From contig NZ_JROM01000045.1 in the NCBI RefSeq assembly GCF_000786655.1, positions 1 to 64,000 on the forward strand: a stretch of 64,000 nt of DNA, read 5' to 3'. The notes beneath the pieces are model-generated. The model worked only from the letters and a program-made list of their open reading frames with translations, did no database searches and was not told the DNA's origin. The position numbers were made by a program, and so were the translations under genes. The stretch is from Kocuria marina. Its GTDB lineage: Bacteria > Actinomycetota > Actinomycetes > Actinomycetales > Micrococcaceae. Below are positions 45,112-54,562 of the stretch, in pieces; position 1 is the first letter of the stretch; the number at the start of each line of letters is the position of its first letter.

Positions 45112-45480
45112 ATGTTCACGGTGGATCCCGCCGCTTCCACGCCCGTGTACGAACAGCTCGTGGAATGCGTCCTGCGGGACGTCTCCTCCGGAGAGCTCAT
45201 GGTCGGTGACCGCATCCCGCCCGTGCGCGCGCTCGCGTCCGAGCTGGGGCTGTCCGCGGGCACCGTGGCCAAGGCCTACCGGGAGATGGAGACCCGCGGC
45301 GTGATCGAGACGCACGGGCGCAAGGGCACGTTCATCGCGCAGGGCCGGGACGACCGCGACGCCGCCGCCGCACGCGCCGCCGCCCGGTACCTCGACGAGG
45401 TGGCCGGGCAGCTGCACTACTCCCCCGAGGATTGCGTGGCGCTCGTACAGCACGCGCTGCGCGCCCGTTCGGAGAGGTGA
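45112..45480 (+). CDS. GntR regulator, YtrA subfamily
   Basis: 122-residue regulator with a GntR winged helix (VYEQLVECVLRDVSSGELMV, VRALASELGLSAGTVAKAYR, THGRKGTFIAQG) and a short helical tail instead of a ligand domain, as in YtrA. The start follows AAGGGGACAAGG. It is divergent from the acyl-CoA dehydrogenase operon with a 92-base shared gap, and probably controls it or itself. YtrA-type proteins often answer to cell-wall antibiotics in other bacteria. Confidence 0.87.
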   Translation: MFTVDPAASTPVYEQLVECVLRDVSSGELMVGDRIPPVRALASELGLSAGTVAKAYREMETRGVIETHGRKGTFIAQGRDDRDAAAARAAARYLDEVAGQLHYSPEDCVALVQHALRARSER

Positions 45481-45484
45481 CGGC

Positions 45485-45517
45485 GGCGTCGTCGTCCATG
45501 CCCCGGACGACGACGCC
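45485..45517. terminator. bidirectional hairpin made of the dispersed motif
   Basis: GGCGTCGTCGTCC and GGACGACGACGCC form a perfect 13-bp stem with an ATGCCCC loop. It lies 5 bases after the GntR stop (+) and 8 bases before the narK stop (-), so it most likely ends both transcripts. Both arms are copies of the dispersed motif. Confidence 0.8.
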
Positions 45518-45524
45518 ACCAACG

Positions 45525-46748
45525 TCACTTCTCGGCCTTGCGCCCCCCGTGCCGGACCACCAGTGCCAGCAGGAACGCGGCAAGGCAGAACACCGCGAGC
45601 AGGGTGAGCCCCACGAAGTAGGAGTTGCTCTCGGGGTCGTAGGTGGCGCCCATGACCAGCGGCGGGAAGTAGCCGCCCAGACCGCCGGCCGCGGCGATCA
45701 CGCCACCCACGGTGCCCACGTTCGCCGCCGGCGTCGCCCGGCCAACCCACGCGAACACGCCGCCGGTGCCGAGGCCCAGGAACAGTGCCATGAGCAGGAA
45801 CAGTGGACCGTAGACGTGCTCGCCGCTGGGCTGGAACGCCACGAGCACCGCGCACACGATGGTCCCGGCCAGGGACAGCAGCGTGATGACCTTGGGCCCG
45901 AGCTTGTCCGCGAGGGTGCCGCCCACGGGGCGGGCGATCACGGCCGCAACCGCGAAGCCCGCGGTACGGGTCCCGGCGGCGGTGGGGTCGTACGAGTAGA
46001 CGTTGGCGAGGTACGTGGGCAGGTAGTTGGAGAACGCCACGAACGCGCCGAAGACCACGGCGTAGAGGAAGCACAGCTGCCATGTGACCTTAAGCTTGAA
46101 CGCCGCCTTCAGCTTCGGCACCACCGGCTCCACGGGGACACCCGCGCGCGCCGGGGAGTCACGCAGCATGAACCAGCACAGCACAGCACTGATGGCCACG
46201 ATCACGGCGATGATCACGTGCGTCGCGAAGTACCCGGTGGCCGCCACGAGCCGCGGGGTGAAGAAGGCGGAGACCGCGGTGCCCACCATGCCGGCACCGA
46301 ACACGCCCGTGGCGAAACCCTTGCGGTGGGACTCGTACCAGGCGGAGCAGAACGGGATGCCGATCGCGAAGACCGTGCCCGCGATGCCCAGGAAGAACGC
46401 GACGACCACCAGCAGCGGGAAGTTGTGCATTCCCCCCACCACGCCGGTGAGCAGCACGAGCGGCGCGGTGATCCCCAGGATCACCGTGAACATCAGCCGC
46501 CCGCCGAACTTGTCGGTGAGCGCACCCACGGGAACCCGGGCGATCGAGCCCACGAAGATCGGCATGGCCACGAGGATCGCGGTCTGCCCGGGGCTCAGGT
46601 GCATGTCGTTCGCGTAGCGCTTGGACAGGGGCCCCACGATGGTCCACGCCCAGAAACCCACGGTGGACGCCAACGTGGCCAGGATGAGGTTCCTGAACTG
46701 GCCCTGTTTCAGGTTCGGTGCGGCCTCAGCGGCGGGGACGGCGGACAT
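45525..46748 (-). CDS. narK: nitrate/nitrite transporter
   Basis: 407-residue 12-helix NarK-family carrier. Nitrate signature regions GIAGTVFAIGIPFCSAWY and FLGLGTGGVFAWVGRATPAA are present, with arginines at the expected helices. It starts 35 bases after narI on the same strand, so it belongs to the narGHJI transcript. It supplies nitrate to the cytoplasmic face of NarG and/or exports nitrite. Confidence 0.93.
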   Translation of the reverse strand: MSAVPAAEAAPNLKQGQFRNLILATLASTVGFWAWTIVGPLSKRYANDMHLSPGQTAILVAMPIFVGSIARVPVGALTDKFGGRLMFTVILGITAPLVLLTGVVGGMHNFPLLVVVAFFLGIAGTVFAIGIPFCSAWYESHRKGFATGVFGAGMVGTAVSAFFTPRLVAATGYFATHVIIAVIVAISAVLCWFMLRDSPARAGVPVEPVVPKLKAAFKLKVTWQLCFLYAVVFGAFVAFSNYLPTYLANVYSYDPTAAGTRTAGFAVAAVIARPVGGTLADKLGPKVITLLSLAGTIVCAVLVAFQPSGEHVYGPLFLLMALFLGLGTGGVFAWVGRATPAANVGTVGGVIAAAGGLGGYFPPLVMGATYDPESNSYFVGLTLLAVFCLAAFLLALVVRHGGRKAEK

Positions 46749-46783
46749 GACTCTCCTCAGGGGTGGGGCGGGAAGGGGCCGGG

Positions 46784-47590
46784 TTACTTGACGCGCGTGG
46801 AACCGGAGCGTTCGCGCGGGGGCCGCGTGCGGCGTCGTGAACTGGCGCGGTCCTGGGTGCCGATGGGCTCCCAACCGCGGCGGTAGTTCACGGAACCGGC
46901 ACGCGGGGCGTTACCCCGCGAGCGGTAGACGATGTATGGGCGGAAGAGGTAGTGCAGCGGCGCGGTGAAGGCGTGGACCAGGCGGGTGAACGGCCACACC
47001 GCGAACAGGGCCATGCCCCACAGCACGTGCACGTGGAAGCTCGTGGAGGCGGCGGCCATGGCCCCCACGTCCGGTTGCAGGATCCACAGGGACCGGAACC
47101 ACGGGGACACCGTTTCGCGGTAGTCCACGGTAGCGGGGTCGAACACGGACAGCACCGTGGTGGCCAGACCGGCCAGGATCGCGCCCAGCAGCATCACGTA
47201 CATGAACTTGTCGTTGGCCGTGGTGGCCATGAACACGGGCCCGGTCCGGCGGCGGCGGACGATGAGCATCACGATGCCCACGAGCGTGCCCACACCGGCC
47301 ACCGAGCCGATGGACAGCGCCAGGAAGTGGTAGGCGTGCTGGGACAAACCCGCCGCCTCCGTCCAGGACTTGGGGATCACGAGCCCCATGATGTGCCCCA
47401 CGAGCACGGCCAGGATGCCGAAGTGGAACAGCGGCGACGCGATGCGCAGCAACCGGGACTCGTAGAGCTGGGACGAGCGCGTCGTCCACCCGAACTGGTC
47501 GTACTTGTACCGCCAGATCAGCCCTCCCACGAGGGTCAGCATGACCACGTACGGCAGGATCCCCCACAAGAGGGTGTCGATCACGTTCAC
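46784..47590 (-). CDS. narI: respiratory nitrate reductase gamma subunit
   Basis: 268-residue cytochrome b subunit with five membrane helices, taking electrons from menaquinol. Haem-ligand histidines lie in LFHFGILAVLVGHIMG and FHVHVLWGMALFAV. The GTG start overlaps the narJ stop (GTGA). The C-terminal 45 residues are Arg-rich and cytoplasmic, longer than in E. coli. Confidence 0.94.
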   Translation of the reverse strand: MNVIDTLLWGILPYVVMLTLVGGLIWRYKYDQFGWTTRSSQLYESRLLRIASPLFHFGILAVLVGHIMGLVIPKSWTEAAGLSQHAYHFLALSIGSVAGVGTLVGIVMLIVRRRRTGPVFMATTANDKFMYVMLLGAILAGLATTVLSVFDPATVDYRETVSPWFRSLWILQPDVGAMAAASTSFHVHVLWGMALFAVWPFTRLVHAFTAPLHYLFRPYIVYRSRGNAPRAGSVNYRRGWEPIGTQDRASSRRRTRPPRERSGSTRVK

Positions 47591-48282
47591 TGGTTTCCTC
47601 CGGTCATGGGCAGCAGGCGGGGGTCGTAGGCGTCCAGGCCCACGGCCTCGGTGGGCGGTCCGTAACCGGCCATCCGGGCCACGGCGGACTCGTCCTCGGG
47701 CGAGGGCCCGGGAAGCGTGGAGCACACGAGTTCCACGGCGCATGCCTGGGGCAGGTCGTCCCGGATCAGCGCCAGACGCAACAGTTCCAGGGACGGGCGG
47801 TAGCGCTGCAACAGCTCGAAACCGTCCTCGCCGGAGACCCGCGCGGCGAATTCGAGCACCACGGGCAGGTGGTCCGGCAGTTCCTCGTCCCCGAACTCGC
47901 ACCCGTGCGCGCGGTAGACCTGTTTGAACGCGGACAGGGCCTCACCACGACGGCGCGTGTCACCATCCGTCCAGTACGTCAAGTGCAGGCTGTGGCGCCG
48001 GGACAGGTCGAACTCCTGGACGTAGTCGCCCTGGATCTCCCGCAGGTCCGATTCCCGCAGCCACCGGGTCAGGGGTGCCACCTGCTCGGGGTCCACGTCC
48101 ACCTCGGACAGCGCCCGCTCCACGAGGGGCAGCTGCTCGATCACCTCGGGGCGCGGATAGCTCAGCAGCAGCGCCGCCGATTGGCGGATCACCGCAGAAC
48201 GCTGCGGGTTGCGGTCCCGGTACCCGGGCACCTCCACGGTCCCCTTCCCGGCCCTGCCCAGAAGGCTCGACAACAGCCCCAT
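47587..48282 (-). CDS. narJ: nitrate reductase assembly chaperone
   Basis: 231-residue all-helical chaperone that holds NarG until the molybdenum cofactor is inserted. Family features are LLSYPRPEVIEQLPLVERAL, YVQEFDLSRRHSLHLTYWTD and DELPDHLPVVLEF. The ATG overlaps the narH stop (TGATG), and a GTG directly before it could also start. The C-terminus MTGGNQ overlaps the narI start. Confidence 0.94.
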   Translation of the reverse strand: MGLLSSLLGRAGKGTVEVPGYRDRNPQRSAVIRQSAALLLSYPRPEVIEQLPLVERALSEVDVDPEQVAPLTRWLRESDLREIQGDYVQEFDLSRRHSLHLTYWTDGDTRRRGEALSAFKQVYRAHGCEFGDEELPDHLPVVLEFAARVSGEDGFELLQRYRPSLELLRLALIRDDLPQACAVELVCSTLPGPSPEDESAVARMAGYGPPTEAVGLDAYDPRLLPMTGGNQ

Positions 48283-50024
48283 CACCGGCCCCCGCTCGCC
48301 CCGGCGGTGCCCTGGTCCGGTCGCGAACCCGGGTTGTCGGAGGTCGCCGCGAGCGACGCCGCATCCCGCTCCGGTTGCGCCGGGAACAGTCCCGCGGGGG
48401 TCCCGTTGCCGTCCCAGTTGAGCAGGTTCACGCGACCGGCCAACTGGTCGTTGCCCGTGGGGTCCTCGCCTGTCTGCCGTGCCCGCAAGGCTGCGAAGTT
48501 CTCGACGGCGACCGGCGTGGGTCGGCCGGAGGCCTCACCGAACACGCCGGTCTGGCCCATGCCCGGGCCGCCGTCCACGTCCAGGGAGCACCCGATCTCT
48601 TCGAGGTTGTGGGCGTCCTCGACGTGGGCGGCGGGGATCACGTAGCGCTCGTCGTACTTGGCGATCGCCATGAGCCGGTACATCTGGCGGATCTCGGAAC
48701 CCGTCATCCCCACGGCCTGGGCGATCGACTCGTCCGGTTCGTCACCGAGGGTGACGTTGCGCATGTAGGCGCGCATCGCGGCGAGCTTGCGCAGCACGTG
48801 GGTGACCAGCTCGGTGTCCCCCGCGGTGAACAGTTCCGCGAGGTACTCCACCGGGATCCGCAGGGACTCGATGGCGCCGAACAGGTTCTCCGGGTCCTCG
48901 CCGTCGTGGCCCTGTTCCTTGAGCAGGTCCACGATGGGCGACAGCGGCGGGACGTACCAGACCATGGGCATGGTGCGGTACTCGGGGTGCAGCGGCAGGG
49001 CCACGCGCAGGGTCTTGGCGAGCGCGTACACCGGCGACTTGCGGGCCGCCTCGAGCCAGTCCTCGGGGATCCCGTCACGGCGCGCGGCGTCGATCACCTC
49101 GGGGTCGTCGGGGTCCAGCATGAGGTCCAGCTGGGCCTCGTAGAGGTCCTGCTCGTTGGGTGTGGCGGCCGCCTGGGTGACCTTGTCGGCGTCGTACAGG
49201 AAGATGCCGATGTAGCGCATGCGCCCCACGCACGTCTCCGCGCACACCGTGGGGATGCCCACCTCGATGCGGGGGTAGCAGAACGTGCACTTCTCGGCCT
49301 TGCCGGACTTGTGGTTGTAGTAGATCTTCTTGTACGGGCACCCGGTCACGCACTGGCGCCACCCACGGCAGCGGTCTTGGTCCACGAGCACGATCCCGTC
49401 CTCGGAACGCTTGTAGATGGCGCCGGACGGGCACGAGGCCATGCAGGACGGGTTGAGGCAGTGCTCGCACAACCGCGGCAGGTAGAACATGAAGGTCTGT
49501 TCGAACTCGAACTTGATCCGGTCGTTCGCCTCGTCCCGCAGCTTCTGCACCACGGGGTCCAGATGACCCATCTCGGTGGCGCCACCGAGATCGTCGTCCC
49601 AGTTGGCGGACCACTCGATCTTGGTGTCCTCACCCGTAATCAGGGACTTGGGCCGGGCCACGGGGAAGTCGTCGCTCGCGGGGGCGTTGACCAGGTTCTC
49701 GTAGTCGTAGGTCCACGGCTCGTAGTAGTCCGCGAGTTCCGGCTGCACCGGGGACGCGAACAACTGCGCGAGCTTCTTGAGCCGGCCACCGGACTTGAGT
49801 TTGAGGTTGCCGCGCCGGTTCAGTTCCCAGCCGCCCTTCCACCGCTCCTGGTCCTCGTAGCGGCGCGGGTAGCCCTGACCGGGGCGGGTCTCCACGTTGT
49901 TGAACCACACGTACTCGGTGCCCGCCCGGTTGGTCCACGCCTGCTTGCACGTGACCGAACAGGTGTGACAGCCGATGCACTTGTCCAGGGTCATCACCAT
50001 GGCAACTTGGGACATCACACGCAT
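48282..50024 (-). CDS. narH: respiratory nitrate reductase beta subunit
   Basis: 580-residue iron-sulphur subunit with four cluster-binding motifs: CIGCHTCSVTCKQAW, CEHCLNPSCMASCPSGA, CRGWRQCVTGCPYKKIYYN (Trp replacing one Cys, the mark of the 3Fe-4S centre) and CTFCYPR with CAETC. It relays electrons from NarI to NarG. The ATG overlaps the narG stop (TGATG). About 80 C-terminal residues beyond the E. coli protein are low-complexity. Confidence 0.95.
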   Translation of the reverse strand: MRVMSQVAMVMTLDKCIGCHTCSVTCKQAWTNRAGTEYVWFNNVETRPGQGYPRRYEDQERWKGGWELNRRGNLKLKSGGRLKKLAQLFASPVQPELADYYEPWTYDYENLVNAPASDDFPVARPKSLITGEDTKIEWSANWDDDLGGATEMGHLDPVVQKLRDEANDRIKFEFEQTFMFYLPRLCEHCLNPSCMASCPSGAIYKRSEDGIVLVDQDRCRGWRQCVTGCPYKKIYYNHKSGKAEKCTFCYPRIEVGIPTVCAETCVGRMRYIGIFLYDADKVTQAAATPNEQDLYEAQLDLMLDPDDPEVIDAARRDGIPEDWLEAARKSPVYALAKTLRVALPLHPEYRTMPMVWYVPPLSPIVDLLKEQGHDGEDPENLFGAIESLRIPVEYLAELFTAGDTELVTHVLRKLAAMRAYMRNVTLGDEPDESIAQAVGMTGSEIRQMYRLMAIAKYDERYVIPAAHVEDAHNLEEIGCSLDVDGGPGMGQTGVFGEASGRPTPVAVENFAALRARQTGEDPTGNDQLAGRVNLLNWDGNGTPAGLFPAQPERDAASLAATSDNPGSRPDQGTAGASGGR

Positions 50025-53000
50025 CAGTACTCGACCTCCTGGGAACGCTTGCGGACCACGGACACGATGTCCCGTTGGTTTCCGGTGGGCCCCATGTAGT
50101 TGAAGGCCCAGGACAGGTGGGCGTAGCCACCGATCATGTGGGTGGGTTTGACCAGGATGCGCGTGACGGAGTTGTGGATCCCGCCGCGCTTGCCCGTGGT
50201 CTCGGACTTGGGGACGTCGATCGTGCGCTCCTGCGCGTGGTGGACGTACACCACACCCTCCGGCATGCGGTGGGAGACCACCGCGCGGCCCACGAACACG
50301 CCGTTGGTGTTGACGCACTCGACCCAGTCGTTGTCCTTGACCTCGATGGCCCGGGCGTCCTGCGGGGCCATCCACACGGTGGTGCCACCGCGGGAGAGGG
50401 ACAACATGAACAGGTTGTCCTGGTACTCGGAGTGGATGGACCACTTGTTGTGCGGGGTCAGGTAGCGCACCGCGATCGACAGTTCACCCTTCTCCCCGAG
50501 CTGTGGTTCGCCGAAGAGCCTGTGCATGTCCAGCGGGGGCCGGTAGATGGGCAGCATCTCCCCCATGTCCTTGAGCCAGTCGTGGTCCAGGAAGAAGTGC
50601 ATGCGACCGGTCAGGGTGTGGAACGGCTTGAGGCGTTCGATGTTCACCGTGAACGGCGCGTACCTGCGACCGCCGGTCTCGGAACCGGACCACTCGGGCG
50701 ATGTGATCACGGGCACGGGGGCCTGCTGGGTCTCCTTGAAGGTGATCACCTTCTCCTCGGAACCCCGGGAGAGGTCCGCGAGCGGTTTGCCCACACGCTT
50801 CTCGAGGGTCTCGAAGCCCTGGGTCGCGAGCGCGCCGTTGGTGGTCCCGGACAGGCTCAGGATGGCCTCCGCCATCCGGGCGTCCGAGTCCAACGCGGGG
50901 CGGCCCTCGGCCGGGCCGGAGTCGAACACGCCGTGCTGGCGGCCCAGTCGGTCCACGACCCCGGTGACGTCGAACGTGACGTTCTTGGTGGTCAGCCCGA
51001 GCTTGTCCGCGAGCGGGCCGAGTGCCACGAACTTGTCCCCGATGGCCGTGTAGTCGCGCTCCACGATCTTCAGTTGGGGCAAGTTCTTGCCCGGCACGGC
51101 GGGAACGTCCGTGCCCTTCCACTCGGGCACGCGTCCACCGGGTTGGGCGATCTCCCCCGGGGTGTCGTGCTGCAGCGCGGTGGCCACCACGTCCTTGCGG
51201 GTGTCCAGGTGCCCGGCCGAGAGCCGACCGACCTCGTCCGCGAGCAACTGGAACAGCTTCCAGTCCGTCTTGGCCTCCCACGGCGGGGTGATCGCCGGGG
51301 TGAACGCGTGCACGTAGGGGTGCATGTCCGTGGAGGAGAGGTCGAACTTCTCGTACCACGTGGCCGCGGGGAAGACGACGTCGCTCAGCAGCGTGGAGGA
51401 CGTCATGCGGAAGTCCGCGGAGACCAACAGGTCCAGCTTCCCCTCGGGGGCCTCCTCGCGCCAGCGCACGTCGTGCGGTTTGGACTCGGCGTGGTCCTGC
51501 CCCTGCACGCTGTTGCTGGTCCCGAGCAGGTGCTTGAGGAAGTACTCCTCGCCCTTCGCAGAGGAACCGAACAGGTTGGAGCGCCACAGCACGAGGGTGC
51601 GCGGCCAGTTCTCGGGGGCGTCCGGGTCCTCGACCGCGAAGTTCAGCTCGCCGTTCTTGAGCTTGGCCGCGATCCATTCGGGTTCCGACGCCGCTTCGCC
51701 GCGTTCCACACCCGCGATCGCCGCGTCCGCGACGTCCAGCGAGTTCTCGTGGAACTGCGGGTAGAACGGCATCCACCCGAGCCGCGTGGACTGGGCCACG
51801 ACGTCCGCGGTGTGCATGCCCCTCAGGTGGCCCTCCGCGAGCGGCGACTGCAGGGAGTCGGAGGAGTACCCGTCCGAGCGCCACTGGTCCGTGTGCATGT
51901 ACCAGAACGCGGTGCCGATCATGAACCGCGGGGGACGCATCCAGTCGTTCGCGGACGCCATGGCCGCCCACCCGGTGATGGGGCGGGCCTTCTCCTGACC
52001 CACGTAGTGGGCCCATCCGCCGCCGTTGCGCCCCTGGCAACCGCACAGCATGAGCATGGCCAGGATGGCCCGGTACGTGGTGTCACCGTGGTACCACTGA
52101 CAGATGCCCGCGCCCAGGATGATCATGGAGCGTCCGCGGGACTTCTCCGCGTTCGCCGCGAACTCGCGGGCCGTGCGGATCACGGCCTCCGCGGGGACGG
52201 ACGTGACCTCTTCCTGCCACGCGGGGGTGTAGGGGGTGTGCGCGTCGTCGTAGCCGGCGGACCACTCACCCGGCAGGCCCTCGCGACCCACGCCGTACTG
52301 CGCGAGCATGATGTCGAAGACCGTGGTCACGGTGCGCCCGGCCACCGTGGTGGTGGGCACGCCGCGGCGGATCGTGGAACCGGCCCCCGTGGGGTCGGTG
52401 AACGCGGGCAGATCCAGGTGGGTCACACCGCCGTCGTACCCGGCCGAATCCGCGATCGACAGCGCGGGCAGGGTGTCCCCCAGGTCCAGGTTCCACTTGC
52501 CCTCGTCCTGGTCGTTGTAGCGGAAGCCCATGGAGCCCTGCGGGATCACGGCCTGGTGCGTGTGCCGGTCCAGCAGGACGGTCTTGAACGCGGGATCGGC
52601 CTGCCCGGCGGCGTCGGGATCACCCGCTGCCGCGAGGTCCTCCGCGGTGACGAACTTGTCCGGGACCACCGTGCCGTCCGCGCGCTCGTCGAGCGAGATG
52701 AGGAACGGGAGGTCCGTGTACTGCAGGACGTACTCCTCGAAGAACCGCACGCGGCGGTCCACGAAGTTCTCCTTGAGGATCACGTGACCCATGCCCATGG
52801 CGAGCGCGGCGTCCGTGCCGGCCTGGGCGGGCAACCACTCGTCCGCGAACTTGGTGTTGTCCGCGTAGTCCGGGCTCACCGAGACCACCTTGGTCCCGCG
52901 GTAGCGCACCTCCGCGAGCCAGTGCGCGTCCGGGGTGCGGGTCACGGGGATGTTGGAACCCCACATCATGAGGTAGGTGGCATCCCACCAGTCCCCGGAC

Positions 53001-53758
53001 TCGGGGACGTCCGTCTGGTCGCCGAAGACCTGCGGCGAGGCCACGGGCAGATCGGCGTACCAGTCGTAGAAGCTGTTCATGACCCCACCGATGAGGTTGA
53101 TGAACCGCGCACCCGCCGCGTGGGACACCATGGACATCGCGGGGATCGGCGAGAACCCCGTGCACCGGTCCGGGCCGTAGGTCTTGATGGTGTGCACGTG
53201 CGCGGCCGCGGTCATCTCCACGGCCTCCTGCCAGCTCGCGCGCACCAACCCGCCCTTGCCGCGGGCCTGCTGGAACTCCCGACGCTTGACGGGGTCGTTG
53301 ACGATCGACTCCCACGCGAGCACCGGATCGTGGTGGAGCTGCTTGGCCTCGCGGTACATCTGCAACAGCACGCCCCGGATGTACGGGTAGCGCACGCGGG
53401 TGGGCGAGTAGGTGTACCACGAGAACGCCGCACCGCGCGGGCACCCGCGGGGCTCGTACTCGGGGCGGTCCGGACCCACGGAGGGGTAGTCCGTCTCCTG
53501 CGCCTCCCACGTGATGATGCCGTCCTTGACGTACACCTTCCACGAGCACGACCCCGTGCAGTTCACACCGTGGGTGGAGCGCACCACCTTGTCGTGGCTC
53601 CAGCGGTTGCGGTAGAAGGCGTCACCCGCGCGACCACCCTCACGGAAGACGGCGCGGCCGTCCGGCGTCTCCTCCCAGCGGGAGAAGAAACGTCCCATTT
53701 TCAACAGCGCATCTGATGCCGGTCCGTCGATCCCGGCGGGGGTCTCGGTAGTTGCCAT
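50024..53758 (-). CDS. narG: respiratory nitrate reductase alpha subunit
   Basis: 1244-residue molybdopterin catalytic subunit reducing nitrate to nitrite. N-terminal FS0 cluster region (HGVNCTGSCSWKVYVKDG), QETDYPSVGPDRPEYEPRGC, the Mo-Asp region MWGSNIPVTRTPDAHW, SPIPAMSM and ICQWYHGDTTYR are visible; no Tat signal, as expected for cytoplasm-facing NarG. First gene of narGHJI-K. The roughly 60 bases upstream (53760-53880) are AT-rich and should hold the anaerobic promoter, but I see no clear FNR box. Confidence 0.96.
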   Translation of the reverse strand: MATTETPAGIDGPASDALLKMGRFFSRWEETPDGRAVFREGGRAGDAFYRNRWSHDKVVRSTHGVNCTGSCSWKVYVKDGIITWEAQETDYPSVGPDRPEYEPRGCPRGAAFSWYTYSPTRVRYPYIRGVLLQMYREAKQLHHDPVLAWESIVNDPVKRREFQQARGKGGLVRASWQEAVEMTAAAHVHTIKTYGPDRCTGFSPIPAMSMVSHAAGARFINLIGGVMNSFYDWYADLPVASPQVFGDQTDVPESGDWWDATYLMMWGSNIPVTRTPDAHWLAEVRYRGTKVVSVSPDYADNTKFADEWLPAQAGTDAALAMGMGHVILKENFVDRRVRFFEEYVLQYTDLPFLISLDERADGTVVPDKFVTAEDLAAAGDPDAAGQADPAFKTVLLDRHTHQAVIPQGSMGFRYNDQDEGKWNLDLGDTLPALSIADSAGYDGGVTHLDLPAFTDPTGAGSTIRRGVPTTTVAGRTVTTVFDIMLAQYGVGREGLPGEWSAGYDDAHTPYTPAWQEEVTSVPAEAVIRTAREFAANAEKSRGRSMIILGAGICQWYHGDTTYRAILAMLMLCGCQGRNGGGWAHYVGQEKARPITGWAAMASANDWMRPPRFMIGTAFWYMHTDQWRSDGYSSDSLQSPLAEGHLRGMHTADVVAQSTRLGWMPFYPQFHENSLDVADAAIAGVERGEAASEPEWIAAKLKNGELNFAVEDPDAPENWPRTLVLWRSNLFGSSAKGEEYFLKHLLGTSNSVQGQDHAESKPHDVRWREEAPEGKLDLLVSADFRMTSSTLLSDVVFPAATWYEKFDLSSTDMHPYVHAFTPAITPPWEAKTDWKLFQLLADEVGRLSAGHLDTRKDVVATALQHDTPGEIAQPGGRVPEWKGTDVPAVPGKNLPQLKIVERDYTAIGDKFVALGPLADKLGLTTKNVTFDVTGVVDRLGRQHGVFDSGPAEGRPALDSDARMAEAILSLSGTTNGALATQGFETLEKRVGKPLADLSRGSEEKVITFKETQQAPVPVITSPEWSGSETGGRRYAPFTVNIERLKPFHTLTGRMHFFLDHDWLKDMGEMLPIYRPPLDMHRLFGEPQLGEKGELSIAVRYLTPHNKWSIHSEYQDNLFMLSLSRGGTTVWMAPQDARAIEVKDNDWVECVNTNGVFVGRAVVSHRMPEGVVYVHHAQERTIDVPKSETTGKRGGIHNSVTRILVKPTHMIGGYAHLSWAFNYMGPTGNQRDIVSVVRKRSQEVEY

Positions 53759-54169
53759 ACCGGCATGCTAGGCCGTTTTGGTATCGAAAATGCGTATTTT
53801 GTTCGGCGTGGCTCGGACATTGCGGTGAACCCGTGTGACGTGCGGGAATACGGCATATTTAGCTGGACTAATAGATGCCGCCCTGCCGCCGATTCTCGGG
53901 GCATGTCGGGGTCCCCACCTGCCACCTCGTGCGGGCGCTCGAGGCTTTCACATGGCCTATTGTCGGGGTGTCCGCGAGGGCGCCTCCCGACGGCGTCCGC
54001 GCACCGGCAACCGGGGGCTCGCGAGGCGACCGAGCGACGTCGTCCCCGGACGTCCGCGCGAACGGCTCCAGGCGCTCGCGGGGCGACCGTGCGACGTCGT
54101 CCCCGCCCGGCCGGCAATGCCCGACCCGGTCACGGAGAGCCGGGGCCCGCGCCCGTAGACTGGTGCCCC
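53759..54169. other. intergenic region upstream of narG, with a direct repeat
   Basis: About 410 bases without a gene. The narG-proximal part is AT-rich (GGTATCGAAAATGCGTATTT) and probably regulatory. Farther on, a 31-base unit beginning CTCGCGAGGCGACC occurs at 54018-54048 and, with two substitutions, at 54075-54105, a 57-base period. Both copies end in GCGACGTCGTCCCCG, similar to the dispersed motif. A more worn copy may lie near 53970. No tRNA or small RNA is recognisable. Confidence 0.5.
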
Positions 54170-54559
54170 ATGAAGTCGTTCGTCGCTCCCGTGCTGCTCG
54201 TGATCACCGCGCTCGTCCAGGCCATGGGCATCTACCCCTACGTCCAGGACGGCATCACGCTCACGGGGCAGCTGCTGTTCCCCATCCTCTTCGCGCTCGC
54301 GGCCATGTACCTGGCCCGCAAGGGTCGCCCCGGCGCGTTCGGCACGGCACACATGGTCATCCTGGTGCTGTCCGTGGTCCTGGTGGTGCTGTCCCTCGTG
54401 GGCATGAGCCAGCAGCTGCCGTACTTCTACCCCACCATGATCCTGTACTACATCGCGTTCGTGCTCGTGGCCGTGGAGTGCGCGCTGCGCATCGCCGGGT
54501 TGCCCAAGAAGTCGCGTGCCGTGGGTGCAGAGTCCGACGACGCCGCCCCCACCCGCTGA
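54170..54559 (+). CDS. small integral membrane protein, unknown
   Basis: 129 residues with four predicted membrane helices (FVAPVLLVITALVQAMGIYP, LLFPILFALAAMYLA, AHMVILVLSVVLVVLSLVGM, ILYYIAFVLVAVECALRI) and a polar tail AESDDAAPTR that contains the dispersed DNA motif. No family recognised. It lies 3 bases before mobA and is probably co-transcribed with mobA and moeA. Confidence 0.7.
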   Translation: MKSFVAPVLLVITALVQAMGIYPYVQDGITLTGQLLFPILFALAAMYLARKGRPGAFGTAHMVILVLSVVLVVLSLVGMSQQLPYFYPTMILYYIAFVLVAVECALRIAGLPKKSRAVGAESDDAAPTR

Positions 54560-54562
54560 GCC

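Noticed and set aside
50075-53716. A very long plus-strand open frame (over 1200 codons) opposite narG, and similar long frames opposite malate synthase (3806-6280) and the M20 gene (19931-21511)
   Set aside because: They are antisense shadows created by high G+C codon bias. The opposite strand carries clear, conserved enzymes, and the shadow proteins are Gly/Arg/His-rich without domains.
54018-54105. Small coding gene upstream of the membrane protein at 54170
   Set aside because: Open frames through this stretch are repeat-derived and Arg-rich, with no start signals. The duplication explains the sequence better.
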